This document shows positions 44,030 through 57,350 of a stretch of DNA of 64,000 nt, in pieces. The notes below the pieces were generated by a model. The model had not been told where the DNA came from and did no database searches. It worked only from the letters and a program-made list of their open reading frames with translations. Numbering within the stretch: the stretch's first letter is position 1; each line of letters begins with the position of its first letter. The translations under genes were made by a program, and so were the position numbers. The stretch is taken from NCBI GenBank assembly GCA_039621445.1, contig CP154955.1, forward strand, positions 51,179,384-51,243,383. Reading direction: 5' to 3'. The DNA comes from Euglena gracilis (taxonomy: Eukaryota; Euglenida; Euglenophyceae; Euglenales).

Positions 44030-44451
44030 GACACGCACATGGCGTGGCACACACACTGGATGACCAACTGGTGTTACAACTGTGGTATGCTTTGTAAGGG
44101 GACCTTGTTGCCCAATTTGGGCGGCATCCTGACACTGTTGAGCATTGTGCAATGGGGGGATTTGGGCATAATAAATTTTGCGGCCATTTTTTGGCAAAGA
44201 AAAAATCAGTTCCAACCACCAGAATTAAAAGAATAAGATAAATAAAGATATTATGACAAAAAAATAAAATAATTCAATTTCATCTGGTCGCCAAAAAAAC
44301 ATAGAATCTCAATCTCGTAAATACTCTGGCGGCAAATTTCAATCCATTTCCTTCAGAACAACGTTCCGTTGAGGGAGGGAAACTGTGCAAAATCTACTAA
44401 AATAGACCTGATAACATTCAGGAAAAGACATCCATCCCCACGGCTACACAC

Positions 44452-44679
44452 CAGTTGCAGGCGTCGGGGCGTTGGGTTCCTCGGAGGCGGAGGAGACGCG
44501 AGAGGGCTCGGGGCTCACGGTGCGATCAGACAGGGCACAGGCTGGAACAGCCCCCTCCTCTGTCACGGAAGGCTGCTGCAGAGGCTGCTCCACCAGGGCT
44601 TCGGTGTCGAGGCTGGGTAGCAAGGCGCCGCCTGATGACAGTGGAACACTGCACAATAGTTCCCTGCTGGACCCACAAC
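44452..44679 (-). CDS. Exon, phase 1-1, 75 codons, Ser/Pro/Glu-rich
   Basis: Acceptor GGTTTTGCTGTTTCCGCAG, donor ACTG|GTGTGTAGC. Peptide CGSSRELLCSVPLSSGGALL, PSLDTEALVEQPLQQPSVTE, EGAVPACALSDRTVSPEPSR, then SSASEEPNAPTPAT. Three cysteines in an otherwise disordered, acidic sequence. Excellent acceptor and donor; length 228 preserves phase. Confidence 0.68.
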
Positions 44680-44828
44680 CTGCGGAAACAGCAAAACCCG
44701 AACCCAAATAAGTTGTGGATTCTTAGGAATTCAGAAATCAAAGCGAACTGCAAAGGAAAAAATTCGACAATTCTGCAAACAAATTTTGCATCACAAATTT
44801 TGCATTTCAACACACGCACACCCGCGCG

Positions 44829-45340
<512 letters not shown>

Positions 45341-45352
45341 CTGAGGACACGC

Positions 45353-45360
<8 letters not shown>

Positions 45361-45401
<41 letters not shown>
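45361..45401. repeat. (GT)n microsatellite
   Basis: About 20 GT units just upstream (minus strand) of the acceptor at 45341. Confidence 0.97.
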
Positions 45402-45403
<2 letters not shown>

Positions 45404-46785
45404 GTGATTGGGTGAGTGGGTGGGTGGGTGGGTGTGCACATGTGGATAAAAACATATATGGTTCATATAAACAATAACAGGACAAAAAAATGCGCATTGG
45501 GCTTTTTTGCATGTTTTCTGTACCTTGGGTTTATTGCTCAAAATGAAAAGTTGTACAGAGTTGGAGAGCTACCGGGAATCGTCCTTCTTAAAGAAATATT
45601 ACAAATGCACTATTCTGACTTTAGCATGTGATCGATCAGCGAGCACCAGCTGGGGAACACGCAGTCTGGAACTAACACTTGTTGCCGGTTCAAGCACCCC
45701 AAGAATCTTCCCTAAGAACAGTTTGGTCCCACCCACAACCAATCAATAACCACCAAGCTTCTAATAGAACCCATCAATGTTTGAAGAGCGGATCAAAAGA
45801 AGCCCCCCCCCTCCTGAAATGGGTATCTTCTTAGATTTGGATGACAAACCCCCATTCGAGTTTGCTTGGTTTTTGGTGGAGGGGCCGGGAAGTCGCCTCC
45901 AGCTTATGTTCATTGCCGGCTGAATTGCACGCAAACCCACAGTGCCCCCCCCCCCCTGCCAGTCACGGGTGGGTCTGTTTCTGGTATTAGAGATCGGCCT
46001 CATGAATGGTCCAGGATTCTCTCCCCGGCACCACCAGGGCAGAACGGGAAGGCCTGGTGGGGGGGGGTCGCCCCACCCGGGAGGTGGGGGGGGGGGGTGG
46101 GTCGACCCCCCCACCCACCACAGCATTTTCACCGATTTCGGGAACACGGGGATTTTGGCCAGAAAAAAATTTAATTTTTTTTGAAAAATGAACCCAAAAC
46201 ACATGATTTTTTGATGGAAAACCACAATTTTTTCACAAAAATCTCAAAAATTTCCGTCGTAAAAACTGTTACTTTTTAGGAGAGGGGTCGAAATTTTTTG
46301 AGAAAATGTCGAATTTTTGGAAGGTGTGAAAAAATAGGGTTTTGGGTGGTTTTCGGGGGGACCCCCTATATGGGTCCCAAAATGGGTCAAGAAAACACCC
46401 AGCGCCAAAGGCGCCGGAAAATTTTCTTCGGGTCAAAAATTTGGTGCTCCCGGAAATACGGGAAGAGGTGGTGGGGGGGTGGTCGACCCCCCCCCCCCAC
46501 CCACCACCCTGGCTGTTCGGCCGATTCTCGTTCTGCCCTGGGCACCGCATGTGAGCAGACAGCCACGTCCACTTCGTGTACACCCCACCCCTTGGCCAAC
46601 GTCATATCCGCCCCACCCCACACCTTCGGCGTGGACCCCCTCCCCCTCCTCCAGCACCCCAGGCCTGTCCGAGAGGCACACGGAGGCGTGGGAGGGGCCT
46701 GGGCTGCCACTCCGGTCGGCTGGCGGTCCGGCTGGTCCGGCGGCTCCCTTCGCCTCCCCAGGGGCATGAGCCTCCGGGTCCCGGG

Positions 46786-47839
46786 CAGGCTTCTTTTAAG
46801 AGCCCCCCCCCCCCCCCCGTGGAGGGGGACCCCCCCACCCACCCAGCCTGTGCGTGGGACCCCCCCCCCCTGTGTGCACTGCGGCTGTTTTTTTGGTGCC
46901 TTTCGTCACCTCTTCTGGCCTGGCGCTGTTGTCCGCCTCTGCCCTCTCCCCCCCCCCCCCCCCGGGAGGGTGAGCCCCACCATGGGGGAGGGTGAGCCCC
47001 ACCAAAATCGGGCTATCTAACGGCATTTCCCAAAATCTATTCTGGCACTTATCGACGAAACCCGTGCCCAGGCCTTGGGGGGGGGGGTCTGGCGTCCGAC
47101 CCACCCACCCAGAGTTTTTTTTAAGACCAGGGGGGTGGGGGTAACCCCCCCCAAATAATACCCCCCCGGGGTATTATTTTTTCGCCTGAAGTCAAGGGGG
47201 GGGGTATTATTTGGGGGGGGTATTATTTCCCAAAAAATTTCGAAATTTTTCGAATTTCCGTAGGAGCAAAAATAGCGCCAAAACCCCCCTTTGGGGTCAT
47301 TTTTTTGTACTTTCTCATGAAATTTAGCATTTTTTTTGGAGGTCAGATGATCCAAAAAAATCGATTTTTTTTCGCAATTTGTTGTAAGAGATTGTGATTT
47401 TTACCAACATTTTCAGGTCAAAAGTCCGGACCTTCGGCCCGAAACCGGGGGGGGGGGTATTATTTTGGCGGCCGAAGTCGGACCCCGAGGGGGGGGTATT
47501 ATTTGGGGGGTATTATTTGGGGGGGTATTATTCGGGAGGAGGGTTTACCCCCACCCACCCAACCATCCCCTGGGGGGGCCCCTGGGGGGTCCTGGGGAAC
47601 CCGCTCACATTCCCCCCAAAATGGCCGAATAATCTCGAAAAATGCTAAAAATAGCACCTTGTCAAAAAAATCTCAGCGCCTTTGGCGCCAAAAAGTATAT
47701 CCCATCCCCTCCGGGGGGGGGGCTGGGCCGGACCAACCCACCCTACCCCCCCTCCCCCCCCAGGGGGTCCAAGTATATAAAAAAGAACCTGAATCCACCC
47801 CCCACCCAGGGGGGGTGTTCTGGGTTAATCAGAAGCCTG
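46786..47839. mobile_element. 1-kb hAT-like MITE with nested hairpin element
   Basis: Ends CAGGCTTCTTTTAAGAG and TTAATCAGAAGCCTG; flanks GTCCCGGG and GCCCAGGG agree at 6 of 8. It includes the repeat shared with 18950-19140 and, at 47141-47548, an inserted double-hairpin element. Confidence 0.6.
47141..47548 (-). mobile_element. Double-hairpin element, word AAATAATA, inverted copy
   Basis: Starts GTAACCCCCCCCAAATAATA, ends GGGTTTAC. Interior 47220-47440 is the reverse complement of 31560-31740 (shared TTTTTACC-ACATTTTCAGGTC, GGAGGTCAGATGA). Confidence 0.82.
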
Positions 47840-48416
47840 GCCCAGGGGTGTGCGTTGCTGAGCACTTCCATCGGCAACGGCTGTGAAAAGGGGAAGGCTT
47901 TTATTGCCGTTGAGATGGTGCATCTGTGGTGGTTACACACCTGCGGTCGGATTGCTTTGCCACGCCCACAATCAGGGTGCAGGGGGGGGGGGGGTCGGAG
48001 CTAAATAAAAATGGAGGTGGAGAAGTTTGGCAGTCTCGGCCAAAATGGAAAGAAAAATGACAGATTTTTTTCTGCAAAATTTTGTCCTTCCACTTTTGGT
48101 TATTGCAATTTTTTTTTACCCCAGTAGGTGTCTGCCCAGAAATGCACGACGTAAGCGGACGAAGTGGACGTGGCTCTCTGCTCACATGTGGTGCCGGGAA
48201 GAGAATCTGGGACCAGCCAAGAGGACATCTAACAATAGGAACAAATTGCTCCGCTCGTGAAAATCAACGGGAACTTGGAGCTGTGGGTGGGGACAAAAAA
48301 TCGATCCCGAGAACAGTCACAGGACCAAACTGTTTTTACCAACCCGGGGGGAGGGGTTCTCAGAGCCTGACGAGGTAGGCACAAACCCCCCTCCCAGGGC
48401 AGAAATTTGCTTACAC

Positions 48417-48512
48417 TGGGTAATTTGAGGCCTTCCGACGCCTTGGGAGCCGGAGTGCGAGGAGAGGGGTCCCCTGAGGGGGCCGGCCACGCGGCGAGGC
48501 GACGAACATCTT
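48417..48512 (-). CDS. Exon, phase 1-1, 31 codons, MITE at its acceptor
   Basis: Donor CCCA|GTGTAAGC. Peptide VRRLAAWPAPSGDPSPRTPA then PKASEGLKLP, the same Pro/Ala/Ser style as the others. A MITE (48526-48876) sits 13 bases before the exon. Without the insert, the acceptor would be CATCTCTGTTTTTTTGC...CAACGGAAG, which gives phase 1. With the insert the pyrimidine tract is moved 350 bases away, so splicing of this exon may be impaired. Confidence 0.45.
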
Positions 48513-48525
48513 CTTCCGTTGCAAC

Positions 48526-48876
48526 CATACAATTGCTTACCGACCCGACCCCCCGGGGGGTCACTCCACTTTTTTAAAAACCAGTCAGTCACTCATTTTC
48601 AAAAAACCAGCCAGTCACTACCCCCCCCCTGGGGGGGTCGGCCACTCAGAAAAACGGCCACTTTCCAGTCACTTTAGGCCATTTTAGGCCCAAAAAATTT
48701 TTCCGGCGCCTTCGGCGCCGGGGTCACTCAAGCCACTTTTGCCCACTCCTGGCCGCCCCCCCCCCCCCCCCGTGGGGGGAGGGGTCCGGGCCAAAAACCA
48801 GTCAGTCACTCTGAAAAAACCAGCCCCACCCCCCCGGGGGGGGGGGGGGGTCGGTCAGTGCTTAAGCAATTGCCTG
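48526..48876. mobile_element. hAT-like MITE with exact 8-bp duplication GTTGCAAC
   Basis: Ends CATACAATTGCTTACCGAC and GTGCTTAAGCAATTGCCTG; GTTGCAAC at 48518-48525 and 48877-48884. Internal word is CCAGTCA/GTCACT beside the C/G hairpins. Confidence 0.85.
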
Positions 48877-48915
48877 GTTGCAACCCCCCCCGCAAAAAAA
48901 CAGAGATGTGCCAAC

Positions 48916-49405
48916 CAGGGAATTTCTTAAGGACCCCGGGGGGGGGGGTCCAGCCTCCGGCTGGCAAAAAGGCTGCTGGCTGGATTTGAGCTGCTGGCTG
49001 GACCCCCCCGGGGGGGTGGGGGGGGTCCGGGGCTGGAGCGGGCTGGGCTGGGCTGGGTCGAGGAAAAACAAAATTTTCTAACACATTTTGGCCATTTTCG
49101 ACATTTTGATGGGTGGAGCTAGATCAAGGCTGGGGGGCTGTGATGGAGGGGCTGTGATGAGGGGGAAAAATGCAGGGATAAGTGAGCTGGACAGCCCAGT
49201 TGGCTGGCCGGCCTGCGGCCAGCTGGGCCGGCCTTCGGCCGGCTGGCCCGGCCTCCGGCCGGGCTGGACCCGACTTTATTTCACTCGACCCCGGGGGGGG
49301 GGGGCTCCCAGCCCAAATTTGGACTGCTGGCTGGATTTGAGCTGCTGGCTGGCTGGACCCCCCCCCCCGGGGGGTAGGGTACCCTCCGGCTTAAGAAATT
49401 CCCTG
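48916..49405. mobile_element. hAT-like MITE, CTTAAG family
   Basis: Ends CAGGGAATTTCTTAAGG and CTTAAGAAATTCCCTG; flanks GTGCCAAC (48908-48915) and GTGCGAAC (49406-49413), 7 of 8. Contains three GGCCGGCCTxCGGCC hairpins around 49200-49260. Confidence 0.82.
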
Positions 49406-49699
49406 GTGCGAACGAGGAAAGAGAAACCGCACATAATCAAACCCCCCAACAATCAGCTTGCAAACCAAAACAAATGACAGGAGGGTGGAGACATTGGGAT
49501 CTGCAAAACAACGTTCGAAAGGAAATTCAAAAGATGAAATCCCTCCCAAGAACAAACACACAAACCCAGAGGCGACGATTCAGAAGGATGCCTGTTGGGG
49601 GAGGTCTCCTCAAGACCTGCCCCTGAGAGAATCCGAGGAGGTGGTTGGGAGCGGTAGAATGAGATTAAAGAGCAAAAGACTGGAGTCACATACCCACGC

Positions 49700-49861
49700 G
49701 CGCGCACACACACACATACAACACACACACACACACAAATACATGCACACGCGCAAAAACACACATGTGCACACATACGCACACACACGCACACATGCAC
49801 ACGCACACACATATGCATGTGTGCAAGCATGCATGCACACACACGTGCACACACCGCACAT

Positions 49862-49935
<74 letters not shown>
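49700..49935. repeat. (CA)n microsatellite, interrupted
   Basis: CA-rich with GCGC and ATGC breaks; pure CA run at 49865-49932. Confidence 0.97.
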
Positions 49936-49936
<1 letters not shown>

Positions 49937-49964
49937 AGAAAACAAACACACACACAAATACGTG

Positions 49965-50375
49965 CAGTAGGGGAACTAAGTAGTGGAATTTCGGCCATTT
50001 TTCACCCAAATGGTATTCTTGTCAAGTCACTGCCCCCCAAACTTACGCTCGCAGGGTTGGTATCTTGCATTCTTCAAAGATGGGTTCCGGTGCTACTCAC
50101 CGCAGCATGGGCTGCGTCGGCCCCTTGCCTGAACCTGGGTTTGTTTTGCAGCATGGAAGGTGCCGGAGAAGGGAAAAACCCTATTCTCACAGGACTGGCC
50201 TCCAATTCGCACAGCACGCTGCAGCAGAGCTGGCTGGGGCACTGCTGCGTGGGGCGGGGCCGTGCCAGTGTGCACACACCATCACCACATCCCATGGGCT
50301 GGCAGAGGCTTTGGGGCTGGGGGGTGGGTATGCCCCACAAATTTTCAAGTGTCCCACCATTTAGTTCCCCTACTG
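49965..50375. mobile_element. CAG-ended inverted-repeat element
   Basis: Ends CAGTAGGGGAACTAAGT and the inverse ATTTAGTTCCCCTACTG. No clear target duplication. A good acceptor (TTTGTTTTGCAG at 50152) and a 50-codon open frame inside are noted but not called as an exon. Confidence 0.65.
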
Positions 50376-50506
50376 TACATAAATCCACAGGCACCCACCC
50401 ACGCCCGTACGCACGCACACGCACAAAACACAGCGGCAATGCCACACAAAAATGACAAAACTCAGCACACACACTGAGCACACAAAAACCCCTCCCTCCC
50501 ACACAG

Positions 50507-50735
50507 CGTCATACCGCTGGACCGCGGCGGCCTCGCCAGCCGCCAGCCCGCCGCCCCGGCCATGACCCCCACCAGGGCCGTGCCGCCTGCTCCGCCGCAG
50601 CCCGCCGGCCAGCGGCCGCCTCTGCCGCCGCCACTGCGGAGCGCCCCGCGGAACCCTGAGCAGGACAGGCTGGATTTTGACCAACCACTGGGGGGGGTCT
50701 CGGGTGCCTGGGAGTGCAACCCAGATCCGAGGTGA
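50507..50735 (+). CDS. GC-rich exon-like island, strand uncertain
   Basis: Plus strand: acceptor CCCTCCCTCCCACACAG and an open frame LDRGGLASRQPAAPAMTPTR, VPPAPPQPAGQRPPLPPPLR, then PEQDRLDFDQPLGG to a TGA. Minus strand: acceptor CCTGTCCTGCTCAG with an Ala/Gly-rich frame that also satisfies phase 1. All frames are open because of GC content, so the call is weak. Confidence 0.3.
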
Positions 50736-50749
50736 CATGCAATACACAA

Positions 50750-51425
50750 TACACAATATACAATATACATACATGCATGCATGCATACACACATACATGC
50801 ATACATACATACATACATGCATACATACATACATACATACACACATACATGCATACATACATACATACACATATGCATACATACATACATACATACATAC
50901 ATACATACATACATACATACATACATACATACATACATACATACATACATACATACATACATACATACATACATACATACATACATACATACATACATAC
51001 ATACATACATACGTACGTACATACATACATACATACATACATGCATATATACATACATACATACATACATGCATACATGCATACATACATACATACATAC
51101 ATACATACATACATACATACATACATACATACGTACGTACGTACGTACGTACATATATACATACATACATACATACATACATACATACATACATACATAC
51201 ATACATACATACATACATACATACATACATACATACATACATACATACATACATACATACATACATACATACATACATACATACATACATGCATACATAC
51301 ATGCATACATACATACATACATACACACATACATACATACATACATACATACATACATACATACATACATACATACATACATACATACATACATACATAC
51401 ATACATACATACATGCATACATACG
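50750..51425. repeat. (ATAC)n microsatellite, 680 bases
   Basis: ATAC units with GCAT, ACGT and ACAC variants. Confidence 0.98.
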
Positions 51426-51539
51426 GTGTATATGTATATCGATATGTGTACAATATACATATGATACAATGCACGATACGATACTGGAGTGTAACCAAAA
51501 TACGAGGTAGATACAGGGGGCGTACAGGGCCAAAAGTGC

Positions 51540-51740
51540 ATGGGCACTCGGCCAACACACTTCCGGCGCCGAGGGCTCCGGAAGCCCGGAAAAAAATGCA
51601 GGGTTTTTTTGGCCCACAAACAGGCCGGCGCCGAACAACCACGGAGGTGCCGGCCTGCCAAGACAGGCGCCCCCTCCCCTCTCCCCCAGGGGGGGGGGGT
51701 TGGCCTCGCCTTAAAATTCAGCCTGGCAGCTGGGGGGAGG
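51540..51740 (-). repeat. Dispersed repeat, inverted copy of 56360-56620 type
   Basis: Carries GGCCTCGCCTTAAA-TTCAG at its right end, CGGCGCC hairpins and GGGCCAAAAA blocks shared with 29790 and 56400. Confidence 0.65.
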
Positions 51741-52014
51741 AAAAAAAATCCTCAAAAAAAATCCTCAAAAAAAAAGCATTTCAAAAAATGCAAAATTGCG
51801 ACAAAATACATAATAGAAATGAAAAAATGCCGAAACGCCAACACAGCGTACGTTCTAATTCCTGATTTTGCAAAAAGTTGCGAATTATCCAAGGACGGCA
51901 GATTGGGCTGCTTCTTCCCAACGAATTGGTTCGGGCCGCCCCAACGACCAGGATGGGCGGTCTTTGCTGCCGGAGAGAAACACGCCGACCCCGCGGAAGG
52001 GGAGCGGCTCACAC

Positions 52015-52149
52015 CCCCACAGTCGGTGGAGGCGGTGTGGCTCATGGCGAGCAGAGCGACGGGTGCGTTGGCCGGGGCGGGCGAGTGGGCTGGGGCGGTG
52101 AGAGGGGGGTGGGCGACGCCGGCCGGCGGCGGCTCGGCGCAGGGGGCTG
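52015..52149 (-). CDS. Exon, phase 1-1, 44 codons, Pro/Ala-rich
   Basis: Acceptor CCGCCCCTGTTCTCAG, donor GGGG|GTGTGAGCC. Peptide APCAEPPPAGVAHPPLTAPA, HSPAPANAPVALLAMSHTAS, TDCG. Length 135 preserves phase. Overlapping plus-strand frames are open because of GC content, but they lack splice sites of this quality. Confidence 0.6.
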
Positions 52150-52459
52150 CTGAGAACAGGGGCGGGGGGAAGGGGGGCGGGGGGGGGGAGTGCTGGACCC
52201 AAAACCACGGAACCGGAACGGGCCACGCTGGAAGAGGGCAAATGCGGAGGCATCCTTCAAGCAACCCCAGGGGGGTGCGTGGTGCTATGGGCTGCCTGCC
52301 CACAGCAGACCCCCCCCCCCGGGGGGGAGTTGGTGTTGGGCCCGACGCCTGCCGATCCAGCCAGCTCTGCAGCTTTCGTTGAAAAAGAGACCGCGTTTGG
52401 GTCCTGGTGCCTTCGGCGCGGGGCGTGTGCTATAGCATGATATACCACAAACTCGGCCC

Positions 52460-52810
52460 CTCTGGGGGGTCGACCGGGGGGAGGGGTCGAAATGCCCTGC
52501 GGCCATGCCTGCCAAAAAATGGATGGCCCAAAAACAGGCAAAAGAGACCAAATCCAGCTGGGTTGGAATTTTTCAGCAAAAACTTGGGCGTGAAAAAACG
52601 AGGAACCCTAAATATGCAAAATTAGAAATTTGACCCCCCCCTTTCCCCAATTTCTTTTCCCGGTCCAGCCCAGTTGCTGGGCTGGCCCAAACCTTTGGAA
52701 CTTGGAAACCTTTGGGGGGGGTCCACAGCCCGGCTGGGAGCTGCTGGCTGGAAACGATGTGCTGGTTGGCTGGACTCCCTCGCCCCTGGGGTGGAATTGG
52801 GTCCCTTGGG
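52460..52810. mobile_element. Degraded CTTAAG-family MITE
   Basis: Interior block CAAATCCAGCTGGGTTGGAA and the GCTGCTGGCTGGAAAC hairpin arms match copies at 23245 and 33019. Ends not found. Confidence 0.65.
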
Positions 52811-53505
52811 ACAGCGGATGCCTCCTCCATGCCGGCATCAGCCTCGGTCTGCAGCGCTTCGCCAGTGAGGAAAGGGCTGGGGTTCCGGCACGCTGTCAGG
52901 GTTGCGAGGCGGGAGAGGGTCACCGGTGGCCCTGTGCGTGTTATGTGCATGTCTGTGTGAGTGTTTTGTGCAGGTGTGTTCGTGTGTTGCGTGTTGTGTG
53001 TGTGTGTGCGTGTCCTGTGTGTCGTATGTGCGCGTGCATGCGGTGTGCATGCGTGTGTGAAAATGCATGCTAATGCACATTTCATCTGTAACGTCTTTAT
53101 CCCGACAAACGAAAGACTTGTAATGTCTTTCTTTTGTCGGGATATTCTTTTGGGAAACAAGCTATCTCAAATTTGGTACCTTCCCTCCCTAGCACTCCTA
53201 ATAAAAACACAAGCACAACATCCACACACACACATCTGTATACACATACGTTACATGCACCATATACATAGACGACATGTATATGAATTATCCCTCCCCC
53301 TAATAGAAACACGGGTGGCGGGGGTGTGCTTCTATTTGGATCCTACCTGCACGACTTTTGTTGATTTCGTTCAGGAATCCCATCAAAATGGGGGGTGCGC
53401 TTGTGGTGGGGTTTACACATATTTTTTTATACACATATTGTCATGTTAGATAAACCGCACACACTAAAGGCCAGATGGCCCCAGCTGCAGAGGTAAGGGA
53501 CGCAC

Positions 53506-53655
53506 CGGCCTCACTAAATGGCATTGGCGGCGCTGTGTCAGGGACGGTGGCGGGGCTGAAGGTCGGGCTGGGGCACTGGGGGGCAGGTGGCTGGGGAAGG
53601 GCAGCGCTGGCGGGGGCCGTCGCAACGGGACCATCATCTGGGTCCGACGCCTGCC
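53506..53655 (-). CDS. Exon, phase 1-1, 49 codons, Pro/Ala/Ser-rich
   Basis: Acceptor GGAACTGCTTCCATCCCGCAG, donor GCCG|GTGCGTCCC. Peptide QASDPDDGPVATAPASAALP, QPPAPQCPSPTFSPATVPDT, APPMPFSEA. Length 150, equal to the exon at 55088. Acceptor is among the best in the window. Confidence 0.65.
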
Positions 53656-54353
53656 CTGCGGGATGGAAGCAGTTCCAGAATACAGTGCGAGGAAAGGCGT
53701 AAGAAAGCTGAATTAAATGGACCAAATTAAAACTGAATGAATATGAATGCACGAATGCATGAATGAATGAATGCATGAATGCATGGGTGAGCGAATGAGG
53801 AATTAAATTATTAATTGGAGAAATGAAAATGAAAATTCAAAAGAATCACAAATACAAATCACGTGAAAATGCAGTTGATATTTTTTGGTTCCAATAATAT
53901 TTTGTATCAACATTTTAACACTTCAATGCAAATGCCAGAAAATGCAGTAATATGCCGTTGAAATGGGGTTTGTGCGTGTGTTCATGTGTGTATGTGTGTG
54001 TATTTTTGTGTGTGCAAACGACACAGTGTGCCTTGGACACAGAAAGGGTAAAAAAGTTTTTTGCTGTCATCGCGAAAAGACTACCGTTTGATTACGACAT
54101 GGGATGGCAAGTAGTTGGGGGAGTGCTGCAGAAAACCTAAACATTCAAATATTCAAAAAAACCCAAAAGAAGAAATATTTATGTTAAGGAAATCCTCAGC
54201 AGATAAAAAACACTGCAGTGTGGGAAGATTAAAGCCAATAATGTGGATGGATGCCATTTTCTGAAGCCGTACATCACGGGAGGGATGAAAGACAAACTAT
54301 CACAATGGAAATTTTGTTCTTGTGACAGCCAACTAGCCAGTCAGCCAGCCAGT

Positions 54354-54960
<607 letters not shown>

Positions 54961-55087
54961 GGAATTTGTTGTGTGTTGTGTAAAGCACCGCACATTTGGC
55001 ACACACACACACACAACACGCATACACACGCACACAGCACACCCACACACACACACACACACCAACGTACACAACACGCACACACAC

Positions 55088-55237
55088 CAAAACATTCAGC
55101 CCCGTCAATGTCCGCAGTGGCCACCACCGCAGCCATTCGGGGTACGCCGGCTTCCACGTCCACCTCCCGCAGGGAGTCACCCCGCGGAAGCAGGCAGCTC
55201 GCCTTTTGTTGGTTCCCGAAGACTAGGAAGAGGAGCC
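55088..55237 (-). CDS. Exon, phase 1-1, 49 codons
   Basis: Acceptor AAGCCGAAGT-free: the minus strand reads GGCTTCATTTCCACAG; donor TTTTG|GTGTGTGCG in a (GT)n tract. Peptide LLFLVFGNQQKASCLLPRGD, SLREVDVEAGVPRMAAVVAT, ADIDGAECF: more balanced than the Pro-rich exons and likely part of a folded domain. Length 150. The other two frames after this acceptor hit stops, which makes the frame choice firm. Confidence 0.66.
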
Positions 55238-56359
55238 CTGTGGAAATGAAGCCGAAGTGGGGGGTCCTCAAGCCAAACAAATTCCCGTCCCGGCGCATTC
55301 AGTGCAAAATCCACATGGAAAATAGCCGAAAAACTCGCCATATTCTTGCAGAAGCGGGTGTTTTTGGGGAAATTAGTGATTTCTAGCATTCATCGTTCAT
55401 CGCCCATCCACCTAAAACGCCATACTCTACCAAAAAGAACTCACAAACTGATCAAAAAAATCGAAAAGAAAAAACGTTTTGGGCAAAAATGAAACCCCCG
55501 GTGGAAGGGCGGATACCGTGCCCAATGCGGTGGTACACGAGGAAAAGAGCTGTTAAACTGCTGCCCGCCACCACCGCCCAGCGCTGAACTGCAGGCAGGG
55601 CTGTCCGGAACTGGAAAGCCAGACAAGTGCACAGACCGCTGGCACTCTGAAGCCGAACGAGGTTCCTGCCGCTCGCTCATTAGCGGCGTTTTGACAGTGC
55701 CTCAGTTTCCTGAAGTTTTACACGGTGTATCATTTTTCAGCCATTTCTTTAAAAAAAAGAAATTCTGGCCAGAAAGGGTCGGCACGATCCATACCCAGCC
55801 CAAGCCCTCTCCCAAAAGCCCTCCTCGCCCTTGACTGAAGGAAGGGCAGGTGTTTCTGGACCCCTCGGCGGGCAGTCCCCAAAAGTGGAACATCACTGAG
55901 GAATTCCACACTCCAAAAAGCTTCTTTGGCACCTTTGTTAAAAGCGTGTGCATCTCCGGTGCAAAATCTACCTTTGCTGAAATAATGATAAATATTTGTG
56001 GGGGAAGAAAAGATGGGGGGGGGTTCCTCGGCTTTCTCAGGGTCAGTTCGGTCTGGAGCACAACATTACTTACCGATTGTGCAGGGGTTCACTTTTCACC
56101 TTTTGGTGACTAGCCGATTGGCAGCTCCAGCAGCCCAAATCTGAATGGGCCATTTCTTCTCACCTCTTCTTCAAGAACATTTTCTGGCGCCATTGGCGCC
56201 TGGAGACAGTTCTGGCCGGCGGGGGGTGGGGTGCTTGGAGCGCAACAAAAATCCGAAAGAACAAAGGGGTTTAATACACACCAATGATTCATACAAACCA
56301 CTGATCGGTATTCTCCCTTCAGGCTGGAACTGTCCAGTCCCGAGGGGGGGGGTCTCGGA

Positions 56360-56620
56360 GAACCCTGGAATACCTGGGCAGACATGCACTACCCCCCCCC
56401 CCCCCGCATGGTCAGTGCCTGCCTGGTCGTGGGTCAAAAAGTGCTCAAAAATTTCTGGGCTTTCGGAGCTTTGGCGCGTGCCCGGGCACGTTTGGCCCTG
56501 TGCCCCCTGTGGCGGGGGGTTGGATCTGGGGGTGTCTGTGCCTTGGGGCGTCTGCCCAAGCAGGCACCTCCCCCCGGGGTGGGTTGGCCTCGCCTTAAAC
56601 CTCAGCGTGCCAGCAACTTT
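56360..56620 (+). repeat. Dispersed repeat, third copy
   Basis: GTCAGTGCCTGCCTGGTCGT and CAAAAAGTGCTCAAAAATTT blocks as at 29790; ends GGTTGGCCTCGCCTTAAACC as at 51700 inverted. Confidence 0.65.
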
Positions 56621-56889
56621 TGGGGCAGGGGTAGAGGTGTGGGAAATGACCATGCTTTCTGCGCCGGCCCTTATCCCCCCCCCCAGTGGGTGGTGTGTGC
56701 CATCTTGCCTGCAATGCCACGCAGCCCCTGCCCCCGCCAGGCAGCTCTGATTGTGGAGAGGGCGGCCTGCACTCCGACGGCCTGGGCCGGGAGAGAGCGA
56801 CGCTGGCAGACGAGAGAGCCGGGAGAGAGCGACAGAGGCAGTTGGCATTGGGGGGGGGGTGGACTGCATTTGATGGGAAGGAAGGCGTG

Positions 56890-57350
56890 GAGTGTGTGTG
56901 TGTGTGTGCTTTGTGTGTGTGTGTGGTGCGGTGTGTGCGTGTGTTGTGTATTTTTTAATTTTTTTTTTTTTTTTTGTTTTTTTCCCTTTTTTGTTTTTTG
57001 TTTTCATTTTATTTTTTTTTTTTTTTGCGTGTGTGTGTGTCGTGTGTGTGCGTGTGTGTGCGTGGTGTTGTGTGTGTGTGTGTGTGTGTGTGTGCGTGCG
57101 TGCGTGTGTGTGTGTGTGGGTGTGTGTGTGTGTGCGCGCGCGTGTGTGTGCGTGTGGTGTTGGTGCTGCGTGTGTTGTGCTGTGCTGTGCTGTGTTGCGT
57201 TTCGGTGTGTTGTATTGCGTTGCGTTGTGTTGTGTGTTGCATTGTGCTGTGTTGTGTGTGTGTGTCTGTGTGTCTCTGTGTGTGTGTGTTGTGTTGTGTG
57301 TGTGCGTGCATCCGCGCGCGCGTGGGTGCGTGCGTGCGTGTGTTTGTCCT
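56890..57350. repeat. GT-rich microsatellite with T-rich core
   Basis: GT runs interrupted by a 75-base T-rich tract (56950-57027) and by GTTGTGT, GCGTGCG variants. Confidence 0.95.

Noticed and set aside
46634-46672. Short minus-strand exon (GVLEEGEGVHAE) at 46.65 kb
   Set aside because: Acceptor and donor are good, but the acidic frame has incoming phase 2, not phase 1, and the piece is only 13 codons.
50153-50320. Plus-strand exon after the TTTGTTTTGCAG acceptor
   Set aside because: It lies inside a CAGTAGGGG-ended inverted-repeat element and has no convincing donor.
50750-51425. CRISPR-like array in the (ATAC)n region and in the GCGCAAAT clusters
   Set aside because: No constant-length unique spacers; the units are simple repeats or palindromes, and the window is eukaryotic.
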